Below, one piece after another: positions 1 to 7,119 of a DNA stretch of 23,611 nt. A model generated the notes under the pieces. The model was not told the origin of the DNA, made no database searches, and worked only from the letters and a program-made list of their open reading frames with translations. Origin of the DNA: a bacterium (lineage in GTDB: Archaea; Thermoproteota; Nitrososphaeria; Nitrososphaerales; Nitrososphaeraceae); the NCBI GenBank assembly GCA_014381105.1, contig JACMIO010000003.1, positions 1 through 23,611 of the forward strand, written 5' to 3'. A program made the translations under genes and the position numbers. Within the stretch, counting starts at the first letter, position 1. Each line of letters starts with the position of its first letter.

Positions 1-1
1 C

Positions 2-85
2 AAAGATAATAATCTAACGAAATTTTGTTGGTTAGTATTCAATAATGAAAAGGATCCAAACTCAAAAATAAATCTAGTTATCTGA
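2..85 (+). CDS. C-terminal end of a truncated upstream gene
   Basis: A reading frame is open from base 2 to a TGA at 83-85, giving 27 visible residues that end in INLVI. The other two forward frames hit stops within the first 15 bases. It is probably the tail of a gene that begins outside the window; no family can be recognised from so little. It would converge on, and overlap by 8 bases, the end of the minus-strand gene at 78-329. A chance open frame is possible. Confidence 0.35.
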   Translation, partial: KDNNLTKFCWLVFNNEKDPNSKINLVI

Positions 86-329
86 AGATTACTTCAATTT
101 TTTTTACATCGGTTTTTTTTCCATCAAGTATAGTCATTACTTGTTGAAATAAATCAGATGCTTCTTGTTCAAAGGCTTGTATTAGGAAATGATCTTCGTT
201 TATTGTTACTTCTATAGAATAATATCTTAATCCATTTAACATGAGTGATATATGACATGGGGCTTGCGTAATTTTCCCGCCCAAATTCAAAATTGTTAAA
301 AGGGCATCAAGACTATTTTTGTAATTCAA
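78..329 (-). CDS. Small hypothetical protein, 83 aa
   Basis: I do not recognise this protein. It starts with TTG, because an in-frame TGA lies just upstream and no ATG is available. The sequence has a helical start (residues 1-15), a central part that looks like beta-strands (about 25-50) and a helix-like stretch around 52-68, followed by a lysine-rich, strand-like C-terminus. There is no signal peptide or membrane segment and only one cysteine, so a small soluble alpha/beta protein is the best description. It is isolated: the next minus-strand gene begins at 506 and it overlaps the tail of the truncated plus-strand gene at 2-85. It could be a spurious ORF, but its amino-acid composition looks protein-like. 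Confidence 0.5.
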   Translation of the reverse strand: MNYKNSLDALLTILNLGGKITQAPCHISLMLNGLRYYSIEVTINEDHFLIQAFEQEASDLFQQVMTILDGKKTDVKKIEVIFR

Positions 330-505
330 AGATATTACTCACATTGTAGAGCCAAAAATTCATTGAAACAATTAAAGGAGTAAATGAAAGAATTTTTCTG
401 TGATATACCGAACATCAATGTAAGATAAGTGAAAACATGATATAGTTATTGGATCATCTAGGAGAGAGGGAGACGATAAGAGAATAAGAGGATTCAGTCA
501 AACAG

Positions 506-649
506 TCATTTCTTATTACATTGTTTACAGATGCCAAACCAACCTGCAATTCTATTTTCCATCTTTTCTTCAAGAACGTTTGTTCCACATTCAAAACAAA
601 AGTATCTTTTTTGCATATGTCTTGTCATTCCATTAATCGAAGGAATCAT
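506..649 (-). CDS. Small zinc-ribbon protein, 47 aa
   Basis: A 47-residue ORF starts at ATG 647-649 and ends with TGA at 506-508. It carries two CxxC knuckles, CFEC at residues 18-21 and CKQC at 41-44, separated by 19 residues. This is the classical arrangement of a rubredoxin-like zinc ribbon that binds one zinc ion. ATG codons at residues 8 and 12 are alternative starts and would keep both knuckles. Single zinc ribbons of this size are common in archaea, often of unknown role in nucleic-acid or protein binding. It lies downstream of the beta-propeller gene on the same strand, beyond a terminator-like hairpin, so it probably has its own promoter. No specific function can be assigned. Confidence 0.6.
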   Translation of the reverse strand: MIPSINGMTRHMQKRYFCFECGTNVLEEKMENRIAGWFGICKQCNKK

Positions 650-779
650 AGTATATCTTTATGATACCGCCAGCGCATGATCTGAATGGACAAAAAGAGT
701 TCTATTAGAAATCATCATTCTTCTTGATACTGAATACATTTTCTACTTAATTTTGTCTAATAGATACTCAAAGCTATGA

Positions 780-812
780 GAGAAAAATCTCGAGTTATTT
801 TTTGGTCTCGAA
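780..812 (-). terminator. Hairpin plus U-run after the beta-propeller gene
   Basis: CTCGAG at 789-794 pairs with CTCGAA at 807-812: five base pairs plus a G-U in the minus-strand RNA, with a 12-base loop. It is followed on the minus strand by a run of five U (783-787). It begins six bases after the stop codon at 818-820. Archaeal termination depends mainly on U-runs, so the hairpin may be incidental or may protect the 3' end. Confidence 0.45.
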
Positions 813-817
813 TTGTA

Positions 818-1927
818 TTAATGCGAATTTACAACAAATAGTTTTGAATTCTCGCCATCATATCCTAAAAGATATGCTTGATCTGTTGAGGAATTAATGA
901 GGATATTCTCAACTATAAAACCTGTTTCAAATTTATTGATAACGTTGTTAGTTGTGTTTATTGCTATCGCCATGCTTTTAGTGCCATTTGAATTTTTAGA
1001 TAAAATGTTAGTCATGTTTTGGTCAACTATATAGAGTAACTTGTCATTTGCATTATACAATATATTTTTTACATATTCACCCTGTATACTTGAAATGTTT
1101 TTCTTGCTTGAGAGATCTATTGCATTAACTTTCCCATCACTACCTGCTTCGTATAGAATCTTTTCCTCTGCATTAAGAGTTAGTGCTATTGGACTCTGTA
1201 CTGTTATATTCTCAACAATTTCGTTATTTGACTCATCTATTATTGAAATCAAATTGTCGTATTTTGCTCCAACATACAATAAATTAGATTCTGGATCTAA
1301 TTGAATATCCTTAATTCCATATTGCCACTTTTCTAAGTAAACAGATTCTAATGTATTTCCATCTACTATATACAATCCCGGCTTACCGCCCTCAGGATAT
1401 AATGAGCCAATGTATATTTTATTGGTAACAGGATTAACAGATATCCCCGCCAGGGAACCTTCCTTGCCTTCTTCGGTTTCACCGTATAATTGAATTCTCA
1501 TGAATTTATTGTTCGTTGAGTTTATCAAATACAGTGTATCGTATGCAATTGTGGTGTCGTTTTCATTAACCAAATGTTGACCTGCCGCATACAGTATCCC
1601 CCTTTCAGGGTCAAGTGCGATATTGGAGAGAAAATCATTCTTTTCGGATCCAATCTTAATGGTATCTAGTACCTTGTTCTGGGCAGTGTCAATAACGTAG
1701 ATTAAATTTTTTGCTCCATTTTCAGTCGCAAATATCCCATAAATCTTGCTCGTTTTTTCATCAATTGTCGCAGAGATTGGTTTATCATTTCCAAGTATGA
1801 TGGAAGATACTGAAAACGTGTTAGGAACTTGTGAATGAGCTGATTGAAACATAGCGATTCCCGCCAATATAAAACTCAGTGATAAGATAGTAAGAACTGC
1901 AGTATACGAACTCCTAAACATATACAT
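818..1927 (-). CDS. Secreted YVTN/NHL-type beta-propeller protein
   Basis: This 369-residue protein begins with a positively charged start and a hydrophobic stretch (residues 6-28), followed by a signal-peptidase-like site near residues 29-33 (QSAHS), so it is probably exported. The rest is built of repeated strands with motifs such as LDPERGILYAAG, VNPVTNKIYIGS and LDPESNLLYVGA. These are typical of YVTN-family/NHL beta-propellers, with about six or seven blades. Such proteins sit on archaeal cell surfaces and bind proteins, sugars or metals; I see no catalytic motif. Several N-x-S/T sequons fit glycosylation. The start is ATG 1925-1927, with a second ATG two codons later. A TATA-like box at 1948-1957 is about 26 bases upstream, implying a leaderless mRNA. 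Confidence 0.8.
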   Translation of the reverse strand: MYMFRSSYTAVLTILSLSFILAGIAMFQSAHSQVPNTFSVSSIILGNDKPISATIDEKTSKIYGIFATENGAKNLIYVIDTAQNKVLDTIKIGSEKNDFLSNIALDPERGILYAAGQHLVNENDTTIAYDTLYLINSTNNKFMRIQLYGETEEGKEGSLAGISVNPVTNKIYIGSLYPEGGKPGLYIVDGNTLESVYLEKWQYGIKDIQLDPESNLLYVGAKYDNLISIIDESNNEIVENITVQSPIALTLNAEEKILYEAGSDGKVNAIDLSSKKNISSIQGEYVKNILYNANDKLLYIVDQNMTNILSKNSNGTKSMAIAINTTNNVINKFETGFIVENILINSSTDQAYLLGYDGENSKLFVVNSH

Positions 1928-1947
1928 ATCAATAATTACTAAATTTA

Positions 1948-1957
1948 CTTATTAAAG
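1948..1957 (-). promoter_or_regulatory. TATA box of the beta-propeller gene
   Basis: On the minus strand this reads CTTTAATAAG, centred about 26 bases before the ATG. That is the spacing expected for an archaeal TATA box driving a leaderless transcript. Confidence 0.5.
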
Positions 1958-2105
1958 ATATAGAAACTTAATGAGGGAAAAATGTTTGCTTCTATCTTAA
2001 CGCTCAAAAATTAGAATTATTTGAATCTAAAGGACATATCGAATCATGCTAATCACTAAGAGAGCAGGACTACGACTAATTACCTTGCAATTAAGAATTG
2101 AATTG

Positions 2106-2123
2106 TATGGCACATATGGCACA
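2106..2123 (+). repeat. Tandem 9-mer TATGGCACA x2
   Basis: TATGGCACA occurs twice without a gap at 2106-2114 and 2115-2123, in the divergent intergenic region 1928-2201. Eight of the nine bases recur at 9614-9621 in another intergenic region. It could be a protein-binding site or simple slippage. Confidence 0.4.
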
Positions 2124-2149
2124 GCCTTGAAATTAAATCTACAGTAAAT

Positions 2150-2184
2150 TCTTACAGGTTCGGCCATTGTAAGATTTATTAAAT
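2150..2184 (+). promoter_or_regulatory. TATA box with adjoining inverted repeat
   Basis: TTTATTAAAT at 2175-2184 is a TATA box about 23 bases before ATG 2202. Directly upstream, TCTTACA (2150-2156) and TGTAAGA (2168-2174) form a perfect 7-bp inverted repeat with an 11-base spacer that touches the TATA/BRE region. It is a candidate operator. Confidence 0.5.
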
Positions 2185-2201
2185 AATTATTGCTATGTTA
2201 T

Positions 2202-2774
2202 ATGATGATTAAAAAAATTAGTGTGATATGTTTCCTAATTTGTTTCTCCTATACAATACTTGTCATTATGCCCACATTAAGGGAATCAGGTTTCGGTTTT
2301 TTGCAGGCCCAAGCTTTATGGAATAATAGTAATACTACCGTAGCTAATAGCACGCAAATTTCAACCAATGGTACGGCGGCTAATAGCACGCAAATTTTAA
2401 AAACTGTGCAAATTACTGCTGCCGATTCCAAAGCACCTACAGATGGAAATAGCGTAAATATTGATTTACAAATTCAACCTTTTCCAATTACAAAAAATGT
2501 AGACTCGCAATTCATGATTTCATTTTTTCAACCATCTTCGCAAGCAGTGCAAGTTCATGTTGACTATGATTTTGCAATAACCAATAACAACAATGAGGTC
2601 TTCCGAGCATCCTCAATAACCGGTCAGCCGCTGCTTCACACGGCTGAAGGTATTGTGAAAATTCCATATAAATTCACTCAAGATGGACAATATTCACTGC
2701 AAGTAAGTGTAATGGGAATTAACTTTATCCCAATAAAAACTGAACAAGCACTATTTGACTTGAATGTAAGCTGA
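2202..2774 (+). CDS. Secreted, sequon-rich beta-sandwich-like protein
   Basis: An ATG start at 2202 gives 190 residues; a TTG at 2190 is also in frame but fits the TATA spacing less well. Residues 2-30 form a lysine-led hydrophobic export signal. A low-complexity stretch (about residues 40-65) follows, rich in NST, NGT and NNT sequons and containing a 12-residue duplication (ANSTQI twice). The remaining 120 residues look all-beta, with motifs such as IDLQIQPFPITKN and GQYSLQVSVMG. This resembles extracellular immunoglobulin-like or copper-chaperone-like domains of thaumarchaeal surface proteins, but I cannot name a family. No metal-binding cluster is visible. It is probably an exported, N-glycosylated and possibly membrane-anchored protein. 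Confidence 0.7.
   Translation: MMIKKISVICFLICFSYTILVIMPTLRESGFGFLQAQALWNNSNTTVANSTQISTNGTAANSTQILKTVQITAADSKAPTDGNSVNIDLQIQPFPITKNVDSQFMISFFQPSSQAVQVHVDYDFAITNNNNEVFRASSITGQPLLHTAEGIVKIPYKFTQDGQYSLQVSVMGINFIPIKTEQALFDLNVS
2343..2397 (+). repeat. 19-nt direct repeat, in frame (36-bp period)
   Basis: GCTAATAGCACGCAAATTT is present at 2343-2361 and again at 2379-2397. The 36-bp period equals 12 codons, so the repeat duplicates the ANSTQI sequon segment of the secreted protein without breaking the frame. Confidence 0.85.
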
Positions 2775-2839
2775 GATACTTACTAGTTGATGTTATCCAA
2801 ATTAGGATTCAAGTCAGCTAGATTAAATAGAAATTGAGA

Positions 2840-3019
2840 CTATTGGTTTTCCGTCTCATTGGCTGTTTCATTCCCAGAAGATGTATCAATTTCTATACGA
2901 GTATCAGAATTTGAAATTTCATCAATCAATTTGAAATCGCTATTGTTGATAAATGCATAGGCGATAAATAGTAATAGCATTACGCAAATTATAGCACTTA
3001 CTAGCAGAAGGGAATTCAT
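2840..3019 (-). CDS. Single-pass small membrane protein, 59 aa
   Basis: An ORF of 59 residues runs from ATG 3017-3019 to TAG 2840-2842. Residues 4-24 are strongly hydrophobic (LLLVSAIICVMLLLFIAYAF) and form one membrane helix or an uncleaved signal anchor. The remaining 35 residues are polar and acidic and end in two NET sequons, consistent with an outward-facing, glycosylated tail. It is convergent with the secreted protein gene that ends at 2774. No family is recognised. Small membrane proteins of this kind are frequent and mostly uncharacterised in ammonia-oxidising archaea. The clear helix-plus-sequon pattern argues against a chance ORF. Confidence 0.5.
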   Translation of the reverse strand: MNSLLLVSAIICVMLLLFIAYAFINNSDFKLIDEISNSDTRIEIDTSSGNETANETENQ

Positions 3020-3220
3020 TGTTCTATTGAATATTTTTGAGTAATTTAAATCAGTATTAGAACTTGAGGATGATATGCAAATCCAATTTATGAGTTAATA
3101 TCTGTATGAAACAATCTCTTGAGATACACTTGAGGATAAAAATTTTAACAAAAATTGTAAACATTAACTGAGCTCAATGAATATGAGCCAATAATATCAT
3201 CACAATGTCCATAAACCAAA

Positions 3221-5167
3221 TTGAATTTATCAAGATATTTAGAAAGATTTGTGGGTAGATTTGACTGGACAACCCTTGATCTTGTGTACCTGAGAAAATG
3301 GACAGTTATCGGAATAATCATAGGAGCTCTATCTGGATTATTAGTAATTACTGCTTATGAGGCAATGAGGATTTTTTCATCGTTCTTCCTTAGTGATGTG
3401 GTGAGATACATCCAACCATATCCAGAAGATGTGGCTAACTTGTCTTCAGAATATTCCTTGTACGTGTTAAAACCCTGGCTTATACCTGTGATTTTAGGAT
3501 TAATTGGTCTAGTCATAGGGTTGCTCTCAATGAAATTATCAACTTCGCTAGGCAAAAACGGAATAGATGAGATTAGTGATGAATTTCATAACAAGAAAAA
3601 CAAATTAAGTATAAAAAACTCATCATTAAAAACATTCTCCAGTTTTCTGGCTATAGGAAGTGGAACTAGCGGTGGAGTTGAAGATTCCTTAGCACATACT
3701 GGTTCCACACTTGCATCAATTATTGGTAAAATTTTCAAACTTGACCAAGAAGAAATTCGTATTGCAATTGCCGCGGGAATGGGTTCAACTATTGGGGGGA
3801 TCTTGAGGTTACCTTTTGGAGGAGCAATTTTTAGTTTAGAATTACTATATCGCAGAGACTTCATTATCAAGTCGCTGTATCCAGCGTTCTTAGCATCAAT
3901 AACAAGTTATATCGTTTCAGGAGTTGTCTTGGATTGGCCTTCTTTCCTATATATTCCACAGGAGTTTATCACAAAAACAACACTTCAGTCTATAGCAGCT
4001 TATGGTGTAATTGCTGCCATCATAGGAATAGTTGGAATAGGATATGTGAAAACAGTTCAGATTTTTCAAAGACATTTTGAAAATATGAAAATTCCACTTT
4101 ACTTCAAGCCTGCACTAGGTGGAGTTATTATTGGTATATTTGCAATTGGTTTTCCCGAAATATTAGGTACAGGCTATGGATGGTTACAACTCGCAGCACT
4201 GGGTAATCATGAAGTCTTTCCACTATGGATTATGTTCCCAGTAATCGCAATGAAAATATTTGCTACTTCAGTTTCTAATGCCTCACGTAATACTACCGGA
4301 TTACTTGGTCCTTCATTGGTAATAGGTGGTCTTATTGGCTCCGCATTAATTACATTGTTTCACTCTTTTGGAATTTTCCTGTTTATAGACACAACATCTG
4401 CTACATTGATATCAATATTCGCATTCTTTACCGCAAGTACTAGAACTCCTATTTCTGCGATAGTAGTAGGGGTTGAAATGGTTGGAAGCTATACATTGCT
4501 TATTCCCACCGTCATATCGGTGATAATATCAAATATTATCTCAGGTAAAAATAATTATATCTACAAAAATTATGTTTCCAACATAAGAACACAATTGTTA
4601 AGTATAAAGAAACATGACTCAAATTTAAGAAACTACCTTGTGAGAGATGTGATGAATTCAGATTTCTATAACATAAATCGTAATACAACCATTGCTGATG
4701 CTGTTCAGATAATGAGAGACCTAAATGTCAAATCACTCGTAGTTACTAATAATGAAGATAGATTTGAAGGGATGATTTATTTTGAGGATTTAGCAAATGT
4801 TCCAACCATTCAAGAGAACATGACTGTTGAATCTATCATGATTTATGATCCACCCATGCTTCGTCCTTTGGATCCAATTATGGATTACTTTGAAATAGTA
4901 AGTAAAACTGCCGTATCTGAAATTCCTATAATATCACCTGATGATAATAAATTAGTCCTTTCAATATTGTCACTACGAGATGTAAACAAATTATTGAACA
5001 ATATCAATGATCCAATCTTGCCCGATCTAGAAAAGAGTAGTAGCAAATTTCAAAAGGAAATCAATATCAATATTGATGCACTTCGCAATTTGTCCGAAGA
5101 TGAAGATCCCGACAAGCTTGATAAAGACAGTAAAATCATAAGCAGATTAAAAGACTACCTTGCTTGA
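3221..5167 (+). CDS. ClC-type chloride channel/transporter with two CBS domains
   Basis: This 648-residue membrane protein has about ten hydrophobic helices (residues 28-445) and then a cytoplasmic pair of CBS domains (about 474-527 and 533-592). CBS pairs usually bind adenine nucleotides and control gating. The ClC landmarks are present in altered form. GKNGIDEI (111-118) stands where GSGIPEI is usual. The segment GGVED (151-155) aligns with GREGP and keeps the gating glutamate as E154. GLLGP (360-364) matches GxFxP. The signature GGILRLPFGGAIFSLELLYR (192-211) is typical. It should move chloride across the membrane, by channel or by H+/Cl- exchange. The start is TTG 3221, since an in-frame TAA lies at 3212 and no ATG fits. 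It converges on the nirK-like gene. Confidence 0.88.
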   Translation: MNLSRYLERFVGRFDWTTLDLVYLRKWTVIGIIIGALSGLLVITAYEAMRIFSSFFLSDVVRYIQPYPEDVANLSSEYSLYVLKPWLIPVILGLIGLVIGLLSMKLSTSLGKNGIDEISDEFHNKKNKLSIKNSSLKTFSSFLAIGSGTSGGVEDSLAHTGSTLASIIGKIFKLDQEEIRIAIAAGMGSTIGGILRLPFGGAIFSLELLYRRDFIIKSLYPAFLASITSYIVSGVVLDWPSFLYIPQEFITKTTLQSIAAYGVIAAIIGIVGIGYVKTVQIFQRHFENMKIPLYFKPALGGVIIGIFAIGFPEILGTGYGWLQLAALGNHEVFPLWIMFPVIAMKIFATSVSNASRNTTGLLGPSLVIGGLIGSALITLFHSFGIFLFIDTTSATLISIFAFFTASTRTPISAIVVGVEMVGSYTLLIPTVISVIISNIISGKNNYIYKNYVSNIRTQLLSIKKHDSNLRNYLVRDVMNSDFYNINRNTTIADAVQIMRDLNVKSLVVTNNEDRFEGMIYFEDLANVPTIQENMTVESIMIYDPPMLRPLDPIMDYFEIVSKTAVSEIPIISPDDNKLVLSILSLRDVNKLLNNINDPILPDLEKSSSKFQKEININIDALRNLSEDEDPDKLDKDSKIISRLKDYLA

Positions 5168-5267
5168 TAATACAAACAAAAAGAACTTTATAACTTGAAA
5201 ATTTGGCATATTTCAAACCTATATTACAATCGTAGGTTTATCTTTTGTAGCTGAGAGATAGTTCAAG

Positions 5268-5284
5268 ATTGTACTATGTACAAT
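5268..5284. terminator. Perfect hairpin between convergent ClC and NirK genes
   Basis: ATTGTAC and GTACAAT flank a TAT loop, giving a perfect 7-bp stem in the 161-base convergent gap. It lies 101 bases after the ClC stop and 45 bases after the nitrite reductase stop. A bidirectional terminator or 3'-end stabiliser is plausible. No long U-run follows on either side. Confidence 0.4.
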
Positions 5285-5328
5285 AATTTCTGAGTTTTAT
5301 TTTATGATAAAAAGAGAAAGAAAAGGAG

Positions 5329-6951
5329 TTAGTTTACTACAACTTGACCCTTCATGAAAGGATGAAGAGTACAATAGTAGTCAAATGTTCCTGCGCTGCT
5401 AAATGTATGTTGAAACGTTTTTCCCCCTGCCATGTAACTTGAGTCGAATTCTGTACCTGAGACGCCGCTTTCAGCACTACCTGAAGTTACGGTATGAAGG
5501 GTAGAATCAATATTTTTCCAAGTTACTGTAGTACCTACTGGTACTGTCAATTCTGTCGGTTCATAGAATTTAGCATTACTTGGGGCAGATGACCCTTGAG
5601 CAATGATTACTTCAGTGCCGGATGATGTTGTTTGGTTTCCTGCTGTAGTTGAGTTTCCAGCCATCATTGTTCCGTTACCAGTCGTGTTACCGCCAGTGGT
5701 ATTGAGCATTGTAGCATTTTGTGTTACTTCGCTTTCACCGTCTTGTGCTTCATTTCCATTTTCATTGTTTGCACCCTCGTCTTGTGCTTCATTTCCATTT
5801 TCATCATCAGTTGCAGTTTGGTTTTCAGCGCCTTCAGCTTGTGTTTCTTCTTCTTCTGCTGCTGTGCATACTATGCCTTCACCTTTTGCCGAGACACATG
5901 TTCCTTCTGGATGATCAGTTGCAGTTGAGTTCTCCACTGCCAGTACTGCAAATGCGCCACCTTTTACAACATCGGACATTGCGTGGTCAACACCTACATA
6001 GACACCTGCTTCTGGGAATGTTGATTCAATTACCGATGCTGAACCTGGAGGAATCCACCATGTTTCGTCATTGATGTCCTGTGTTCCAAAGCCGTTGTTT
6101 GCTGCGTTGCTACCGTCTCTTACGCTTAACATTCCGCTAATAAAGTGGAATGAAACACCATCGTTTGGTCCTGGATTAACTATATACCAACGAGTCAATT
6201 CACCTGGTTTTACCTTGAATATTTCTGCGTCTTTGTTAAGTTCGAGTTTGTTTACTTCACCAACTGCTGGTACGTATTTGTGAGACATACCGTTTGTCAT
6301 TACCAAGTCTGGATTGTTTGATATGAATTTGCCAATGTCAAATGATCCTGCTGTTCCATTGGTTCCTACGAATGGACCTTTGTCAGCGCTGTTGTACAAT
6401 TCGCTGAATACCATGTAGAATTCTTTGGCTGGTTCTTCGTTAGTTGGGTGAACAACAATGCCACCATACATTCCGTTAGAAATGTGTTCCCATACTCCGT
6501 TCAGACCGTCAGCACCACAATGATATAGGAATACACCTGGAAATTCACCTGTAAGTGACCATGTCTTTGATTGTCCTGGTTCTACACTACCAGATAATGC
6601 TTTACCTGGACCAAATCCTGCATGAAAGTCAAGACTGTGTATAGTCTGTCCTTCATTTTTTAATGTGATGTTTAGTGTATCACCTTGATCTATCGATATA
6701 ACTGGTCCTGGAATGGTACCATTGAATACCATCGCATTGTACATTATTCCTCCTGGATGCAATGCATTATCAGGAGCAACTTGAACTTGTTTTTCTGATG
6801 CGATTAAAGTTACTTGTTTTACCTCACCTTGATTTTCTGTTTCCTGCGCATGTACCACATTGTTCGCTGAAAAATACGGAACAAAAGCAATACTGCTTGC
6901 AAGCAAGAAACTAGCTATCAGTGAGCTTGCGAGTAGTAAACTACGATTCAT
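5329..6951 (-). CDS. nirK: Copper nitrite reductase (NirK) fused to a plastocyanin-like domain
   Basis: This 540-residue exported protein has a signal peptide (1-36, ending HAQ), two cupredoxin domains of a NirK-type multicopper enzyme (about 45-342), a low-complexity linker (about 362-447) and a C-terminal plastocyanin-like domain (448-540). The NirK ligands are all visible. Type 1 copper: H105, C145, H156, M161. Type 2 copper: H110, H144, H323. Catalytic acid/base pair: D108 and H269. The third domain has its own type 1 site: H486, C527, H530, M533. The enzyme reduces nitrite to NO outside the membrane; in ammonia-oxidising archaea NirK is abundant and linked to NO handling in ammonia oxidation. 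The extra cupredoxin could deliver electrons. The linker is acidic and then rich in sequons. A TATA box lies at 6974-6984. Confidence 0.9.
   Translation of the reverse strand: MNRSLLLASSLIASFLLASSIAFVPYFSANNVVHAQETENQGEVKQVTLIASEKQVQVAPDNALHPGGIMYNAMVFNGTIPGPVISIDQGDTLNITLKNEGQTIHSLDFHAGFGPGKALSGSVEPGQSKTWSLTGEFPGVFLYHCGADGLNGVWEHISNGMYGGIVVHPTNEEPAKEFYMVFSELYNSADKGPFVGTNGTAGSFDIGKFISNNPDLVMTNGMSHKYVPAVGEVNKLELNKDAEIFKVKPGELTRWYIVNPGPNDGVSFHFISGMLSVRDGSNAANNGFGTQDINDETWWIPPGSASVIESTFPEAGVYVGVDHAMSDVVKGGAFAVLAVENSTATDHPEGTCVSAKGEGIVCTAAEEEETQAEGAENQTATDDENGNEAQDEGANNENGNEAQDGESEVTQNATMLNTTGGNTTGNGTMMAGNSTTAGNQTTSSGTEVIIAQGSSAPSNAKFYEPTELTVPVGTTVTWKNIDSTLHTVTSGSAESGVSGTEFDSSYMAGGKTFQHTFSSAGTFDYYCTLHPFMKGQVVVN
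5739..5804 (-). repeat. 27-nt direct repeat in the NirK linker (39-bp period)
   Basis: The 27 bases at 5739-5765 are identical to those at 5778-5804. The 39-bp period equals 13 codons and duplicates ENGNEAQD in the acidic linker between the NirK core and the plastocyanin domain, in frame. Confidence 0.9.
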
Positions 6952-6973
6952 TAGCGGATTGTAAAGGTTTCCA

Positions 6974-6984
6974 CTATAAATATT
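6974..6984 (-). promoter_or_regulatory. TATA box of the NirK gene
   Basis: On the minus strand this reads AATATTTATAG, centred about 28-30 bases before the ATG at 6949-6951. It predicts a leader of only a few bases. The 168-base divergent region shared with purB also holds a 12-bp AT palindrome, TAAAATATTTTA, at 7000-7011. Confidence 0.5.
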
Positions 6985-7087
6985 ATGCTGAGATAAGAAT
7001 AAAATATTTTAATTCAGATATTAGAATTTTGTTGAAATTATAAACTAGCTCTATATTAATTAGAATTTTTTCATCAAAAAGTAATAA

Positions 7088-7098
7088 TATTTATTTTA
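7088..7098 (+). promoter_or_regulatory. TATA box of purB
   Basis: ATATTTATTTT is centred about 27 bases before ATG 7120, consistent with a leaderless purB transcript. No Shine-Dalgarno sequence precedes the ATG. Confidence 0.5.
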
Positions 7099-7119
7099 CG
7101 TTTACTAATTCATAAGTAG

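Noticed and set aside
370..430. AAAGGAG followed by a 14-codon plus-strand ORF.
   Set aside because: It is very short and has no detectable partner; the match to a ribosome binding site is likely chance because most genes here appear leaderless.
5603..6283. Several long plus-strand ORFs opposite the nitrite reductase gene.
   Set aside because: They are antisense shadows of the repetitive linker and copper domains; their translations are runs of C, F, S, L and H with no family resemblance.
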